This document shows positions 9,212-19,550 of a DNA stretch of 64,000 bases, in pieces. Within the stretch, counting starts at the first letter, position 1. Every line of letters begins with the position of its first letter. Origin of the DNA: Symsagittifera roscoffensis (Eukaryota; Xenacoelomorpha; Acoela; Convolutidae); NCBI RefSeq assembly GCF_963678635.1, contig NC_087063.1:48185220-48249219 (forward strand), given 5' to 3'. Below the pieces are notes generated by a model, which did not search any database, was not told where the DNA came from, and saw nothing but the letters and a program-made list of their open reading frames with translations. The translations under genes and the position numbers were made by a program.

Positions 9212-9544
9212 TTAGTAGCCATCCAACCTGACTATACATCGACCAATGTAACTCTTGTCTATCGAATAAGTTTTCAAGCAGGAGAAGGCTCGGTTGTCCA
9301 GACGCAACTTAAAGGATACATTACCGAAGTAGGCGCAATACTTCTCCACAAACGTGACTACTGCAAGCATTTCTGCTTTTGGCGAACCGTATTTCATCTC
9401 AGTGTCACTGAAAACCTTACTGCCGTACGCAATGGGACGGAGAAATGTTCTTCCATTCTGTTTTTGCTCCGGATACAGTATTCCAGAAATGGCTACCACT
9501 GACGCATCAGTGTCGAGAAGGCACAGGCCTTTCTCTGTGGGCAT
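9212..9544 (-). pseudogene. RNase H domain of gypsy-type Pol
   Basis: The frame reads LLDTDASVVAISGILYPEQ, the first catalytic-Asp strand of retroelement RNase H, then RPIAYGSKVFSDTEMKYG and PKAEMLAVVTFVEKY (the conserved Glu helix), then LRLDNRAFSCLKTY (Asp strand) and YIGRCIVRLDGY. This is the standard domain order and length, with no stop inside the segment. It lies directly downstream of RT as in Ty3/gypsy elements. Confidence 0.88.
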
Positions 9545-10590
9545 GACTAGCGTTAGCGCTTCTCACAGCTCTCGCTTTATTTTCTCGAAAGCTTCCTGAG
9601 CTCTTTCATTCCTTTCGAATTTCTTCTCTGTGTTGCGCATCAGCTGCCAAAGCGGGTAGACTTCGTCTTTATATCCTTTTATGAACTCTCGATAATAATT
9701 TGCTAATCATAGGAAGCTCATCTTCTGTGTGTCCGTTTTGGGGGCCCTCCATGTTAACACGGACTCCACCGCATCCAGATCTGGCCTCAAGCCATGTTTG
9801 TTCACCATTCTTCCGAGGTATTTTATTGATTCCCTGAGTATCTCATATTTTGATGGTTTACATTTCAAGCCAGCTCTCTTCATGCAGTCAAAGTCTTCGT
9901 CAAAACTGTCAATGTGGTCTGTCAAAGTAGGCGTTCCTATCACTACGTCATAAACATGGACAATCACGATATTCCCATACTTTTTTGTTATGCTGGTCAA
10001 AGCCTGAGCCATATGTCTTTAAAAATTGCCGTCGCATTTGCATTGCACAAGCCGAAGGGCATCCTCTTCCACTGGTACAAGCCCAACTCACAGGCAACTC
10101 CGGTCTTTTTTCTATCCTTTTTTCGCAGGGAACCTGCCAGAAGGCAGAACCCAGGTCCAGTGCAGGGAAAAACTTGGCGTTACCAAGTTTCGAGAAGCTC
10201 TTGTCTCTGCGTGGTATTGCGTAAGCGTTCCTTATAGTCACGGCGTTCATTAGCGAAATTCGCAGCAGAATCTTTGTTGTCCTCCTTTTTTGGCCATCAC
10301 AAACCAAAAAGACCAAGGTGACTTCGAGGGTTCTATCATGCCCTTTCGAGCAGCATTTCTGTTTTCACTCGGCACGCCTCCAATTTATGAGGTTTCATGC
10401 ACCTCGCTCCCTCCCTGTGGGGAACGGCGCCTTCTTCCAGCTCGATCTCATGCTTGACGAAATTACAACAACCAATATCCGCTTTATGCATAGAAAAAAC
10501 GTCTGCTTTCCGATTTAAAACTGCCCTTAGCAACTCAAACTGTCCCTTCCATATCTTAATTCTTAGATGCTCTGTTTCCGGCATAACCGG
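9545..10590 (-). pseudogene. Reverse transcriptase of gypsy-type Pol, inactive
   Basis: Fragments in several frames cover an RT. At 10336-10584: NRKADVFSMHKADIGCC and the PHREGARCMKPHKLEACR region. At 9948-10316: RNAYAIPRRDKSFSKLGNAK then LDLGSAFWQVP (the first catalytic Asp motif). At 9707-10012: MAQALTSITKKYGN, then HVYDVVIGTPT where the family has Tyr-x-Asp-Asp, so one catalytic Asp is replaced, then LKCKPSKYEILRESIKYLG and TWRAPKTDTQKMSFL. Multiple frameshifts together with the damaged catalytic box make it non-functional. Confidence 0.88.
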
Positions 10591-10787
10591 CTTTTTAGAA
10601 TCTAATTCATATGACGAGGGGTGTTCCGGAAAATTCGAGTAGGTGGATTAGCCGTAATCTGTTTCAGATCTCTTAAAAGAATTTTAGTTAAAGATTTCAA
10701 TTCATTAAATATTTTAAAAACCAAGTAACCTTTTTTGCTTTATTTGGACAGTCCCACACTCGATGTTTCTCCAGGTTTGGAATTTCT

Positions 10788-11400
10788 TCATAGTCCGTCC
10801 TCATTGTGACCGGTGTTTTCATTAATACAACCGCACACAGTGTTTTGAAGGACGGAAAAGCTCCGTCCTAAAACCACTGAATTTTGACTGTTCGTGTTTG
10901 GTAACAGGCAACCCTTCTTACAATCATTCAATGGGTTTAAAATTCTTATCCCAAAAATCGCTACTACTGCCTGCCTGGGCTGTAATTTTACTTTCCTGTC
11001 TAGAAACATTGGTATCTTACTCTCATCAGTTGTTATCCTTTTTACTGATCGCTTAACATACTTCATGTATAGGTTCCTAACCCTTATCAGTTCAATATTG
11101 TGGTCGATCATCACATCGAATTTCCTGACAAAGTCATGCCTTAAGTGAACTGATCCAATCATCCACGTTCTCCACTACGATAAAACTCATCCATAGGTTC
11201 CATCCTCACAGTTGGAGAACTGTTATTGGAGTTCTCCCGGCTCCGTAGATGGCTCCGCGGTTGGCGGCTGACAATCTTATTTTCATGGATATCATGTCCT
11301 CCCTGGTGAAACCCATCCTTTCCCATGACTTTATCGGCATTACAATGACTACTGCTCCTGTATCATGAATCGTGTTACTGAAATCTTCTTTTTATCAGTA
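10788..11400 (-). pseudogene. Aspartic protease region of gypsy-type Pol
   Basis: HDTGAVVIVMP is encoded on the minus strand with DTGA at 11353-11364, the retropepsin active-site triad. It is followed by SWERMGFTREDM. After a frame change, the 10788-11162 segment (RHDFVRKFDVMIDHNIELIR, then KVKLQPRQAVVAIFGIR) represents the end of the protease and the spacer before RT. Frames change at least twice. Confidence 0.75.
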
Positions 11401-12064
11401 TCTAGCAGCTGTGAAGTGACATCTGCTTCATTTTCAATTGTACCACATCTTGTTCCACCAGTTCTACGGATCTTCAACTCTTCTCGACCCAAATACATCT
11501 GTCCTATTTGTTCATTTTCTGTCGTGACAAAGGTTTTGGTATAAAAACAAATCCTCAAATTCCCGATCCTCAGATTACTGGTTACCTGATGACCTGCCAG
11601 TGAGATGAGCGACTGTATCTTGTTGCCTTGTGGCACCATTCTAATTGTCAGTCCCGAAATCAGATTCAACTTCATGCTCGGTGCCTTCAATTCGTCCACT
11701 TCAGATGCTTCAAAGGCATTCAGTTGATCCTGAGTTCTCTCGTTCTCCAGTTCAAGCTTGAATTTTTGTTAATTTTCCCTATTCAGGGTATCCCTTGATG
11801 CTATGTTAATGTCAATCTTGAAGTCGTTAGCTGCGGTTTCAGGCTCTGCTTTATTCGTTTGTTCTCACACGGCTTGGATTTTCTTCGTAGCCAGCTCCTG
11901 CGATTTCTCCTTCCTCTGTGCTTCCGCTGGCTTTAACTCCTGACAGATCCTCTCCATACCTTGGATGTTTGATGTCCGCCAAATCATCCCAAAACTGTGG
12001 GCAGTCTGATTCAATATAACTCTCCAGGTTGGGGCCGTTTTTTGCAATTGTTCCTCTCATAAAA
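11401..12064 (-). pseudogene. Gag C terminus / Gag-Pol junction of the gypsy-type element
   Basis: The segment at 11851-12060 reads FMRGTIAKNGPNLESYI, then SDCPQFWDDLADIKHPRYG, which looks like the second half of a zinc-knuckle region (the DCP remains but the upstream Cys pair is lost). The 11349-11699 frame (MDELKAPSMKLNLISGL) links it to the protease. The start of this fragment abuts the left end of the palindrome. Confidence 0.65.
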
Positions 12065-12683
12065 TGTTAGCGACGCACTACACACCTCTTTTAACTAATG
12101 CACCCACACCGGAAAAACTGCAACTGAAGTTCAAAAAACGTTTACTACTGAAGACTCTGAAGAGATCAAGCTATCATTAAAACAATTATAGCAGTTTAAC
12201 AATGGAGCTGCAAACCAAGGTAATAACTGGTACAAGCCCAGTGATGACATGGTTAGGAGACGCTCTTGTGCAAACTTCAACTCAACAGATCATCATTAAT
12301 CGACATGCCCAATTTATAGACAGGACATGAAGGCGATCGGTTTTATCCTTGAAGATGAAGAAGCGTCGGGCATCGATTATGAGATGACCGACGCTTCTTC
12401 TTCTTCAAGGCTAAAACCGATCGCTTTCATGCCCTGTTTATAAACTGGGCATGTCAATACATGATGTTCTGTTGAACTGAAGTTTGCACAAGAGCGTCTC
12501 TCAACCATGGACTTGTTTCAGTTATTACCTTGGTTTGCAGGTCCATTGATAAAGTTGCCATAATTGTTTTAATCATAGCTTGATCTCATCAGAGGCTTCA
12601 GTAATAGATGTTTTTTGGACTTCAGTTGCAGTTCTTCCGGTGTACATGCATTAGTTAAAAGAGGTGTGTAGGGCGTCGCTAAC
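12065..12683. repeat. Large palindrome: inverted duplication of the gag zinc-knuckle region
   Basis: Two ~305-bp arms in opposite orientation meet at a short loop near 12374-12383 (GAAGCGTCGGGCAT-CGATTATGAG-ATGACCGACGCTTC). The left arm reads gag sense on +, the right arm on -. In both, the knuckle reads CANF(S/N)STxHH....TCP, with the second Cys replaced by Phe. This shared change shows the duplication happened after the mutation. Outer ends are near GTTAGCGACGC (12065) and its complement (12683). The gag reading resumes on the minus strand at 12060. Confidence 0.9.
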
Positions 12684-12969
12684 GTTGTTCTGAGTTCATC
12701 GTTCTTCACACGATCACTGAACTGTGAAGCTACTTCCAAGTACAGCCTGCTGTTTGACTCGTCCGGTTGACTGCGCCTTCTAAGCATATATCACTTTTCA
12801 AGAACTTGTCTGTAGTTTCATCTTCACGTTGCCTTTGTTCTTTGAAGCGGATCAGCGCTTGGTGTCCTTGCAATCTCGAGCCAAAGCGATTCAACAGGAT
12901 TTCGAATATTTTCTCAGCAGTGTCCCGCTGATTTTGCTTTTTGGCCATCAAGCAATTCAGGGCTGTCAC
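12684..12969 (-). pseudogene. Gag capsid-like segment next to the palindrome
   Basis: Two frames: 12730-12969 (EKIFEILLNRFGSRLQGHQA, then RQREDETTDKFL) and 12569-12787 (LRRRSQPDESNSRLYLEVAS, then VKNDELRTTLA), the latter running into the right palindrome arm. This is a helical gag region. The first part exists a second time at about 13730-13903. Confidence 0.75.
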
Positions 12970-13717
12970 TCAAACTTGATGGTGACCGCACTTCATTTTT
13001 GTTTTTTTTGTCAAATCTTTTTCCTCAAAATGCCGTTTCATGATTTCTATCCAGGTACCTATACAGCCGTCAGATTCATCCTTATAACATCTCGGTTTCT
13101 TGAACGCAATTTTGATTTCTCACTGCGCTCATTGGTCCTAGACAACCTTGTGAGAAAGTTACCCTAGGACCTGTTCAGGTATTCGAACGCTGTTTCCAAT
13201 GCTGTTGCATCCCGTGTATATCCCGCTTGATTATTCATAAATTTTGTTTGAGGCTCCCGAACTTCCCTTCTGTTCGAGTCGCTGGGCTGAGCTCTTCTCT
13301 GGTTCGAGTGATTCCAGTTTGTGGAATCACCTCTTCCACTCGCGTAGTTCTTTCATCCGAGATTGGCCTACTGCCAATAGAGTTTCCTCTGAAATTAGTG
13401 GGATTCCAAACTGTTGACTCCCAGTGGCGTTGCTGTATGGGTCACCCCTTCCTCTTTTGGTCCCACAGGTTCTTCCTCTATTTAGATGCTCGTTGAATTT
13501 CAGTCTCGGCCTCTCTCGAGTGTGCTCCTATATTCCTAGATCCGCTCCTGTTTCCCAGGAGGCCATACAATTTGTTCATTATGGCCTGAGTGCGTCTTTT
13601 CATCTTCGCGTCTATCTTGGTATCGAGAGTCTCAAGAGTCTGCTCTTGTTGACTTCGAAGTTGCGCCAGATCAGCCCTCAAGCATTTCTGTTTTTCTTCA
13701 GCTTCCCGCGTTTTCAA
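12805..13717 (-). repeat. Gag direct duplication, copy A (~910 bp)
   Basis: Matches 13718-14617 with a constant offset of 908-913 bp. Anchors: TTCCTCAAAATGCCG at 13021 and 13932; CGGATCAGCG at 12848 and 13761; the AGGAGGCC block near 13558 and 14466. The two copies abut at about 13717, where the frame goes from VDKL straight into KTREAEE, that is from a later gag position back to an earlier one. Confidence 0.9.
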
Positions 13718-14960
13718 CTTGTCTACAGTTTCATCTTCACGTTGCCTTTGTTTTTTGTAGCGGATCAGCGCTTGGTGTCCTTGCACTCCCGAGCCAAAGC
13801 TATTCAACACGTTTTCGAATATTTTCTCAGCAGTTTCCCGCTGGTATTGCTTTTCGACATCACGCAAGTCAGGGCCGTCACTCAATTTTGATGGTGAGTG
13901 CACTTCATTCTTGTCTTTCTGTCAAGTCTTCTTCCTCAAAATGCCGTTTCATGATTTCTATCCAGTACCTATACAGCCGTCAGATTCATCCTTATAACAT
14001 CTCGGTTTCTTGAACACAGTTTTGATTTCTCACTGCGCTCATTGGTCCTAGACAACCTTGAGAGAAAGTTCCCCTAGGACCTGTTCAGGTATTCGAACGC
14101 TGTGGCCAATGCGGTTGCATCCCGTGAATATCCCGCTTGATAATTCATATCTGTTGTTTGAGGCTCCGGAACTTCCCTCATGTCCTAGTCGCTCGGCTGA
14201 GCTCTTCTCTGGTTCGAGTGATTCCAGTTTGTGGAATCACCTCTTCCACTAGCGTAGTTCTTTCGTCCTAGATTGGCCTACTGCCAATAGAGTTTCCTCT
14301 GAAGCTCGTGGGATTCCAAATTGTTGACTCCCAGTGGCGTTGCTGTATGAGTTACCCCTTCCTCTTTTGGACCCATAGATTTTTCCTCTGTTTAGATGCT
14401 CGCTGAAGCTCTACTAGCCTCTCTTGAGTGCGCTCCTATATTCCTAGATCCGATCCTGTTTCCCAGGAGGCCGTCCAATTTGTCCATTATGGCCTGAGTG
14501 CGTCTTTCCATCATCGCGTCTATCCTAGTATCGAGAATCCCAAGAGTCTGCTCTTGTTGACTTCGAAGTTGCGCCAGATCAGCCCTCAAGCATATCTCTG
14601 TTTCTTCAGCTTCCCGCGTCATTCGCGACATGTTTTGTCAAATTGCTCTTCTGTCCTCTCCTTTAAGCGTTTTTCGCGTCTACTAGCTCCCTGCCTATTG
14701 TGATTTTTTTCGTCCCGCAGGCTTCCTCTCTCTACACAAACTGCTTTTCCTAGTTCATTCATCCTAATTGATATCTGTTCACCTGTTCTCCTCACCCATG
14801 CACAATCCTGGTCAAGGCCTCTTCCATTGATGTTCGGTTGCCCACCAGTGGAGTCACTAGTGTTGGCGTCCCCTTAATCGTGCCAGGCTGTTTAGTGCTG
14901 GTTGAAACTCGCGCTGTTCCTCAATGTATCGATGGTCCTTCATAATACCTCCCTAGTTAC
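13478..14960 (-). pseudogene. Gag central region, coiled-coil and basic segment
   Basis: Reading downward on minus: VGNRTSMEEALTRIVHG (about 14850), a Lys/Arg/Glu-rich stretch (RREKRLKERTEEQFDK, about 14650-14700), then after a frameshift TREAEETEICLRADLAQLRS, QQEQTLGILDTRIDAMMER, RTQAIMDKLDGLLGNR and SRNIGAHSREAS (14392-14631). The capsid-like AEKIFENVLNSFGSGVQGHQ follows at 13760-13860. After that the block repeats because of the direct duplication. The heptad-rich part resembles the coiled coil of the left-edge Gag. Confidence 0.75.
13718..14617 (-). repeat. Gag direct duplication, copy B (~900 bp)
   Basis: Second copy of the gag block; see copy A. By eye the copies are roughly 90% identical, with a few small indels. 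Confidence 0.9.
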
Positions 14961-15214
14961 CCTGGTATGGTTCCTAACCCGGTAACCCCGGTCGTTGCTA
15001 ATTGCATGACCGAATTGGTCATGGTCATGAACCCTGATGACTGTTGTACAACTTAAAAGGTCCTGTTTAAGGATCTGGCCGCACCAAATTGATCGGAATA
15101 GTCATTTTCCGTGTTTTCGGTTGCTTCGTTTTCATGAGTCGAGCTGTTCGGGCTTGCCTGAGACTCAGAGTCGTCAATTTTTCTTTTATCTTCATACTCT
15201 TCTTATCTTCCTAG
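14961..15214. other. Decayed gag-leader sequence
   Basis: No open frame of useful length. On the minus strand, Lys/Arg-rich fragments (EDKKSMKIKEKL at about 15200) suggest that the gag reading continues through it in broken form. Confidence 0.35.
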
Positions 15215-15749
15215 GTGTCGACTTCATCGCCAGCGCCCGTTCCCATGGTAAACGGAGAGAACTTTTCCAAGTTGTTCCTCACTCGTTCCGAGAACGAAGA
15301 AGACGTTGCCGCTTTCTCGGTCAACCCATGCATCATTGGACTGTCAATAAATGAGCCTCCTATTGCCGGGTTTTCAATCGAAATGTCGGACAGTTCCGAC
15401 AGTTCAAAGCAATCAAAAGTCCCGTCGAAAAAGCGAAGACTTCGCCTTGTTAAACGGGAGTAGATTCACTCGTCAACCATCTATTCCAATTTCCTTCAGT
15501 TCCACGTGCCGCCCAACTCTCATCAAGAGCAGGGTTTGGGTATATTGCTACTTCAAACATTGCCTTCTTGTCTTTGGGGGCCTTTTGATTCCTTGTTTCA
15601 ACCATTCCGCTTTCTTTCTTCTCCTTCTTGTTCTGAGTCTTCTTGGTCCTTTCCAAAAAAGGATCATTCATTGATTTCCTTTGTTTCTTCGGTATAAGTT
15701 TGCTGGAAATATCATCCATTTTAGGTTTTCTCGATTTGTCTAGGTTCAT
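15215..15749 (-). pseudogene. Probable gag N-terminal region, two frames
   Basis: From the ATG at 15749 the minus strand reads MNLDKSRKPKMDDISSKLI, a Lys-rich stretch, then MVETRNQKAPKDKKAMFEVA, open to 15450. A second frame then reads FDCFELSELSDISIENP, SFIDSPMMHGLTEKAATSSS and FSERVRNNLEKFSPFTMG, ending at a stop at 15212-15214. Orientation matches the gag below, and MVETR resembles MVSTR in the left-edge Gag, so I read this as the gag head with a frameshift near 15450. A + frame (15215-15463) is also open but I think it is its shadow. Confidence 0.45.
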
Positions 15750-17744
15750 CCTAATCTATTGCTGTTTACTGTTCACTCACCTGATTCATTTGCTACCGTA
15801 GTTGTTGTCTGAGAACTGATAATCTCAACACAACACGATAATGTCCAAAAGTTTTAACTAAGAGGTGACCACGAATCGTATTGGTGACCACGAAACAGGA
15901 ACCCTCCGAACTGGAAACTGCCTTAATTAACTAATGCTAGCATTTGGTAGGATTAGAAGGGCTTCCAAAAAACCTATACAAAAGGTGAGAGGTCTACCTT
16001 CACAAACCGGTGGTTTTGCTAAAAACAACCTAAAAAATTGTCAATGCTCGATTTCTTCAAAAAACAATCAAAATTACGTTTAAGCCTCCTTAGTTGTTGT
16101 TCTAACGGTACCAAGTTGAAATGAATCGATCCAATTGTTTTAGAGTTATGAAGCAAACCTCTTTTATGCAATTTCATAAGTTTTTTAAACTTATAGTTTC
16201 TGTCAAACTTTCGGCAACTCATCTCAATTTGACCTAAAAAAAATTGATCCTAGCTCAGAAGGCATTTACTTTTCTAGTTCAAGGCAACAAACCCAAAATA
16301 AAACGTTTCAACTGAAAAAATTGGTCAAAAACAATACTACTTGGAACCCTCCGGATTGATGAACCCACTGAATCAAACTTGTAAAGGTCGATTTCACTGG
16401 GACCAGAAAAGTTGTTGGCAAACGGGTTTTTAAACCTGTCAATTTTTTAGTGAACGTTTTTCGAACAACAATTTTTATTAGACTAACTGGAGAAGTTCGC
16501 ATTTTTTCTTGTTTTGCGGCGGTTGCTCTTTTTCAAATAGGATGAAAAATTGGAATTCTGTAACCCTTTAGTTCCAACCAGGCTCGAACGAAACTCAACC
16601 GTTTGGCTTACTTATATTTGTCAAATTAGGATGTAACGTAGCGCTTTTTTTCTTATCAAAAAAATCGATACCTCAAAAATAGCGATTTGTTGGGGTATCA
16701 AAATTTCAATATTTTGCACTAAGAACCGATTTGTTAACGGTCTATTCGACTAAATAACGGTATAGGAATATTAATACGATTAGTATATAGTGTAGTATTA
16801 ATAGTGTTATACCCCTCCGGGTCCGTTCAATATCCGAATTGAGGTGCTTAACTCAGAAGTTTGCAACTCGGTGGAGGGTCACTACAGTGCAGTCACTGTC
16901 GAGCCCCCCACAGATTGATATCGTATTTTCTGTCCCAAAAGGGTTACAAAACTTCGTAACGATTCCCAACAATCAATTGTTTTTGTCCTTTAGACCCTTC
17001 TTGCTGCCTCTTGCACTTGGTGCGGGATCAGTCTTTCGCCCTAATCCCGTGATCCTTCCGGATTGAGCGCAAATTAGCATTAACGTGCTTAAAACGCAAA
17101 CCACCCTACAGTACTAGCAGGAGAAAGGGGCCACAATTCCGATCGTAACTGTTCTCTTTGATATAAAAAAACAGTATATCTAACAACAACAATCGGGAGG
17201 GTGTGATCAGATCTCGTATGGGGGGATGATTTCTACTGATTTTTTATCTTTTTCATTTTGTGCATTGTAAGCGAGTGCATTTTGTGCATTGTAAGCGGAT
17301 TCCGCAACAAGGACGCTCTTTTTGTTCTTCTTTTCTTCTTTCCTTCTCTTTGATCGTTCCGACAAAGTTTTAGCATGTTTAAAGATTGCTCTCTGGAATC
17401 TAGGAACATACAGACACAAAATTTTGATCCTATCCAGTGCACAGTTTGGCCTCGTAATGTTAGTTTTTTTGGTTTCTTCAGTTTTTTTAAATGATTTTAG
17501 CTTTTTCTTAGGTACTATACTACTTTTTGTTTAGTTTTTTGTTCGTCTGTAACTGTTTTTGGTCATATGCCGCTCTGTGAAGGACGAGAAGGCCGATCCT
17601 CCCACCCTTCACAATACATGAGTTTTCGGTCTTAACTAGGTTAAAAACTAATTCCGGGAATACGGAAGGCATCTACGTTCTGAACCACCCCTCCGGCTCT
17701 TAGTTAGGGGTCTTATTTAGAGCATCTACTAGGCGTGGAGTGCT
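15750..17744. other. Gene-free region
   Basis: About 2 kb of AT-rich sequence without supported coding. GGTGACCACGAA occurs twice near 15865-15893. A TA-rich patch with TATAGTGTAGTATTAATAGTG lies at about 16786-16808. Short open frames at 16839-17066 and 17207-17534 have no recognisable motif; the latter includes CLKIALWNLGTYRHKIL, vaguely like a LINE endonuclease start. This stretch may include the lost 5' end of the gypsy-type element. Confidence 0.4.
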
Positions 17745-18540
17745 TGGTTAACGGGTCTGTTGATTATGAGGTTAAAAAATAACACTCAGGAGCGCCATAA
17801 AAACAGCCATGTAAAAGTCACTCGGAAGTACAGACCGACGGAAAATAAAGCTAGGTTCTAAAACGACCCGCTAGCGTCTAAACACAGTTTCACATGGTTG
17901 TTACCGTCTCTACCAAAGCCAGTGCAATGTGTGGTCGATTAGAATCGGGTCGACACAGTCATTACTATTCAAGGCTATCGGCCAAACCGAACAAATTAAC
18001 TTAGTTATAGGCAAAAACAGTGAACTCATGGCTGGGTCTCAGTATCCTCAGACCACGAGGTCGCTCTTAAAAACATGGTTACTACATAATATCATACTAG
18101 TACTTTTTTGCTCAGTAGATGAAACTCATCATATCCATCAGAGATGAATGAACCGTATCGCTCAACTCCTAGTTTCTAATCTTCTGAAAAATGAATAAAT
18201 TGTTATTTAAATTCAGTTCAAGGCATTCCGTTAGTCTAAAAATTGTTAAAATTTAGTGTTTAGTTTTTTCCAAAGACCCTTCTGGATTCTGGAATCCGGT
18301 TGAAGAGCTGTCTTCGTGGCAATCAGGAAGGGTAGCGGATCTTCCCAGTAGCCCTCCGAAATCTCGGGAATTGCTCAGTAACGATTGTAGCTGTACAATT
18401 GTTACAACTCGGAGCGTTTTTCGAATCTTGACGTCGTTTGCTGTCTGTCTCTTGTGTATTGTTTTTATCAGCGAAATAGTTGTTCTTCTTATTCTGACTA
18501 GCAAAGCAAAAGTTGTCGCTGTTCTTATTTCGACTAGCGA
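17745..18540 (-). repeat. Dispersed ~0.85-kb repeat, copy 3, inverted
   Basis: Reverse-complement counterpart of 5150-8165 (minus its hAT insert). The AGCGCCATAAAAAC core is near 17791-17811. TGGGTCTCAGTATCCTCAG and ACCACGAGGTCGCTCTTAAA lie at 18032-18070, and the CTTCTGGATTCTGGAATCCGG block at about 18280-18300. The hairpin GTAACGATTGTA...TACAATTGTTAC is near 18379. A 252-bp minus frame (18253-18504) is open but not conserved in the sister copies. Gaps and divergence suggest an old copy. Confidence 0.65.
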
Positions 18541-19226
18541 AAATTGTTGTTTTTTGCGTTTTTTCAGTATTTGTCTATTTCGAAAATCAAAAAAAAGTTT
18601 CGTCGCTCAAAAATAAATTTTATCGTTCTGCTTAATTGTACGATTAAAACTGTTAACTCTTCGAAACAACCAATTTTCTCACTCAACTGCCTCTAAAAAA
18701 ATCGTTTTTGCCATGCATTTCAGGCCCTTCTTGTCGAATGTCATAGTAATTGAAGTGGTCTTTCTTCTTCGTCTAAATTAAAAACAAAATTACTTGCACA
18801 ATTAGAAACTTTATCTAGAGCTTTCGAAATGCTTTAAAAAACCGAACCTTTCCTCAAGCCCAAACTTTCCCGAAAAACAGTTTACGACAGACAAAAACAG
18901 TTCCCACGGGAATCGAAGTTCCGGAAATTGTCGACTCAAGCATGCATAATGCACCAAATACGCAGAAAACTCCTTGAATTTAAAACCAAGACAACCCGCA
19001 AAAGTTTTTAAGGAGCAGTATGAGAAAAATATTTAAAATACCAAATTAATTAGGCAAAATTTTCTTGAACTTCTTAGGGTGTCCAAAAACGAAATACGCT
19101 TTTTTTTTGCTCGAGTACAAACTGCCAAACTTTTAGGTAGATTTGTTGCTGCGGCAACTAATCCAACAAAAAAAGCAACAAACAGAGGTCAACGATTTTT
19201 TGATCCGCGGACAAATTTCCGCTAAC
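18541..19226. other. Gene-free region
   Basis: AT-rich sequence with poly-A and poly-T runs; nothing recognised. Confidence 0.4.
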
Positions 19227-19318
19227 AAAAAAAAAACAGGTCCTGGCCTGATTCGAACCCTTGCTTTTTGTCCTTTTTAGGCAGGTGCTTTTGTTCTTCT
19301 GATTTGACTACTGATCTT
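19227..19318 (-). ncRNA. tRNA-like Pol III unit (SINE head or tRNA pseudogene)
   Basis: On the minus strand TAGTCAAATCAG (about 19298-19309) fits the A-box pattern TRGYNNARNNRG. About 39 nt later GGGTTCGAATC (19250-19260) fits the B box. The sequence then ends in a run of ten T (19227-19236), a typical Pol III terminator. A-to-B spacing matches a tRNA. The T-stem and acceptor stem do not pair, so this is not a functional tRNA; a SINE head or tRNA pseudogene is more likely. Confidence 0.4.
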
Positions 19319-19550
19319 GACTTTTGATTTCATATGAACATAAGGTAAAATGATTCAAGTGATTACAGACTGCTTTGAAATTGTAAATTCAAACAAAAGT
19401 TTTCGCACAGTTTTGTGCATCTTCTACTATGAGTCTAGTGCTAATTAATCTTTTCTGAGTAGTTAAATTAAACGGCCCATAATGCTGCTATCCGCTCGCT
19501 CGCATCTTGTCGTTCAATTAGGGTGAAGATGAGCTCCACTGTTCTACCTG
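19319..19550. other. Spacer, nothing recognised
   Basis: AT-rich spacer between the tRNA-like unit and the GAGCGGTTT-rich element. Confidence 0.35.

Larger units (their letters stand above)
8415..15749 (-). mobile_element. Degenerate Ty3/gypsy-type retrotransposon (gag-PR-RT-RNase H), no LTRs found
   Basis: On the minus strand, from 15749 downward, the order is gag N terminus, coiled-coil gag, capsid-like and zinc-knuckle region, aspartic protease, reverse transcriptase, RNase H and a Ser/Glu-rich linker. All parts are in the same orientation and broken by frameshifts and stops. No integrase follows; the copy ends near 8415 next to the dispersed repeat. No matching direct LTRs were recognised. 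Gag contains two rearrangements described separately. The gene order protease-RT-RNase H is that of Ty3/gypsy, not of copia-type elements. Confidence 0.85.

Noticed and set aside
9140-10642. Plus-strand ORFs over the gypsy RT/RNase H region
   Set aside because: They are shadows of clear minus-strand RT and RNase H motifs.
15215-15463. Plus-strand ORF with a pyrimidine tract and AG just before it, suggesting a host exon
   Set aside because: The minus strand over the same bases gives a protein-like frame in the gag orientation that continues upstream and downstream; the pyrimidine tract is the complement of a Lys-rich stretch.
17207-17534. Possible LINE endonuclease start (ALWNLGTYRHKIL)
   Set aside because: Only a weak resemblance over a dozen residues, with no following motifs.
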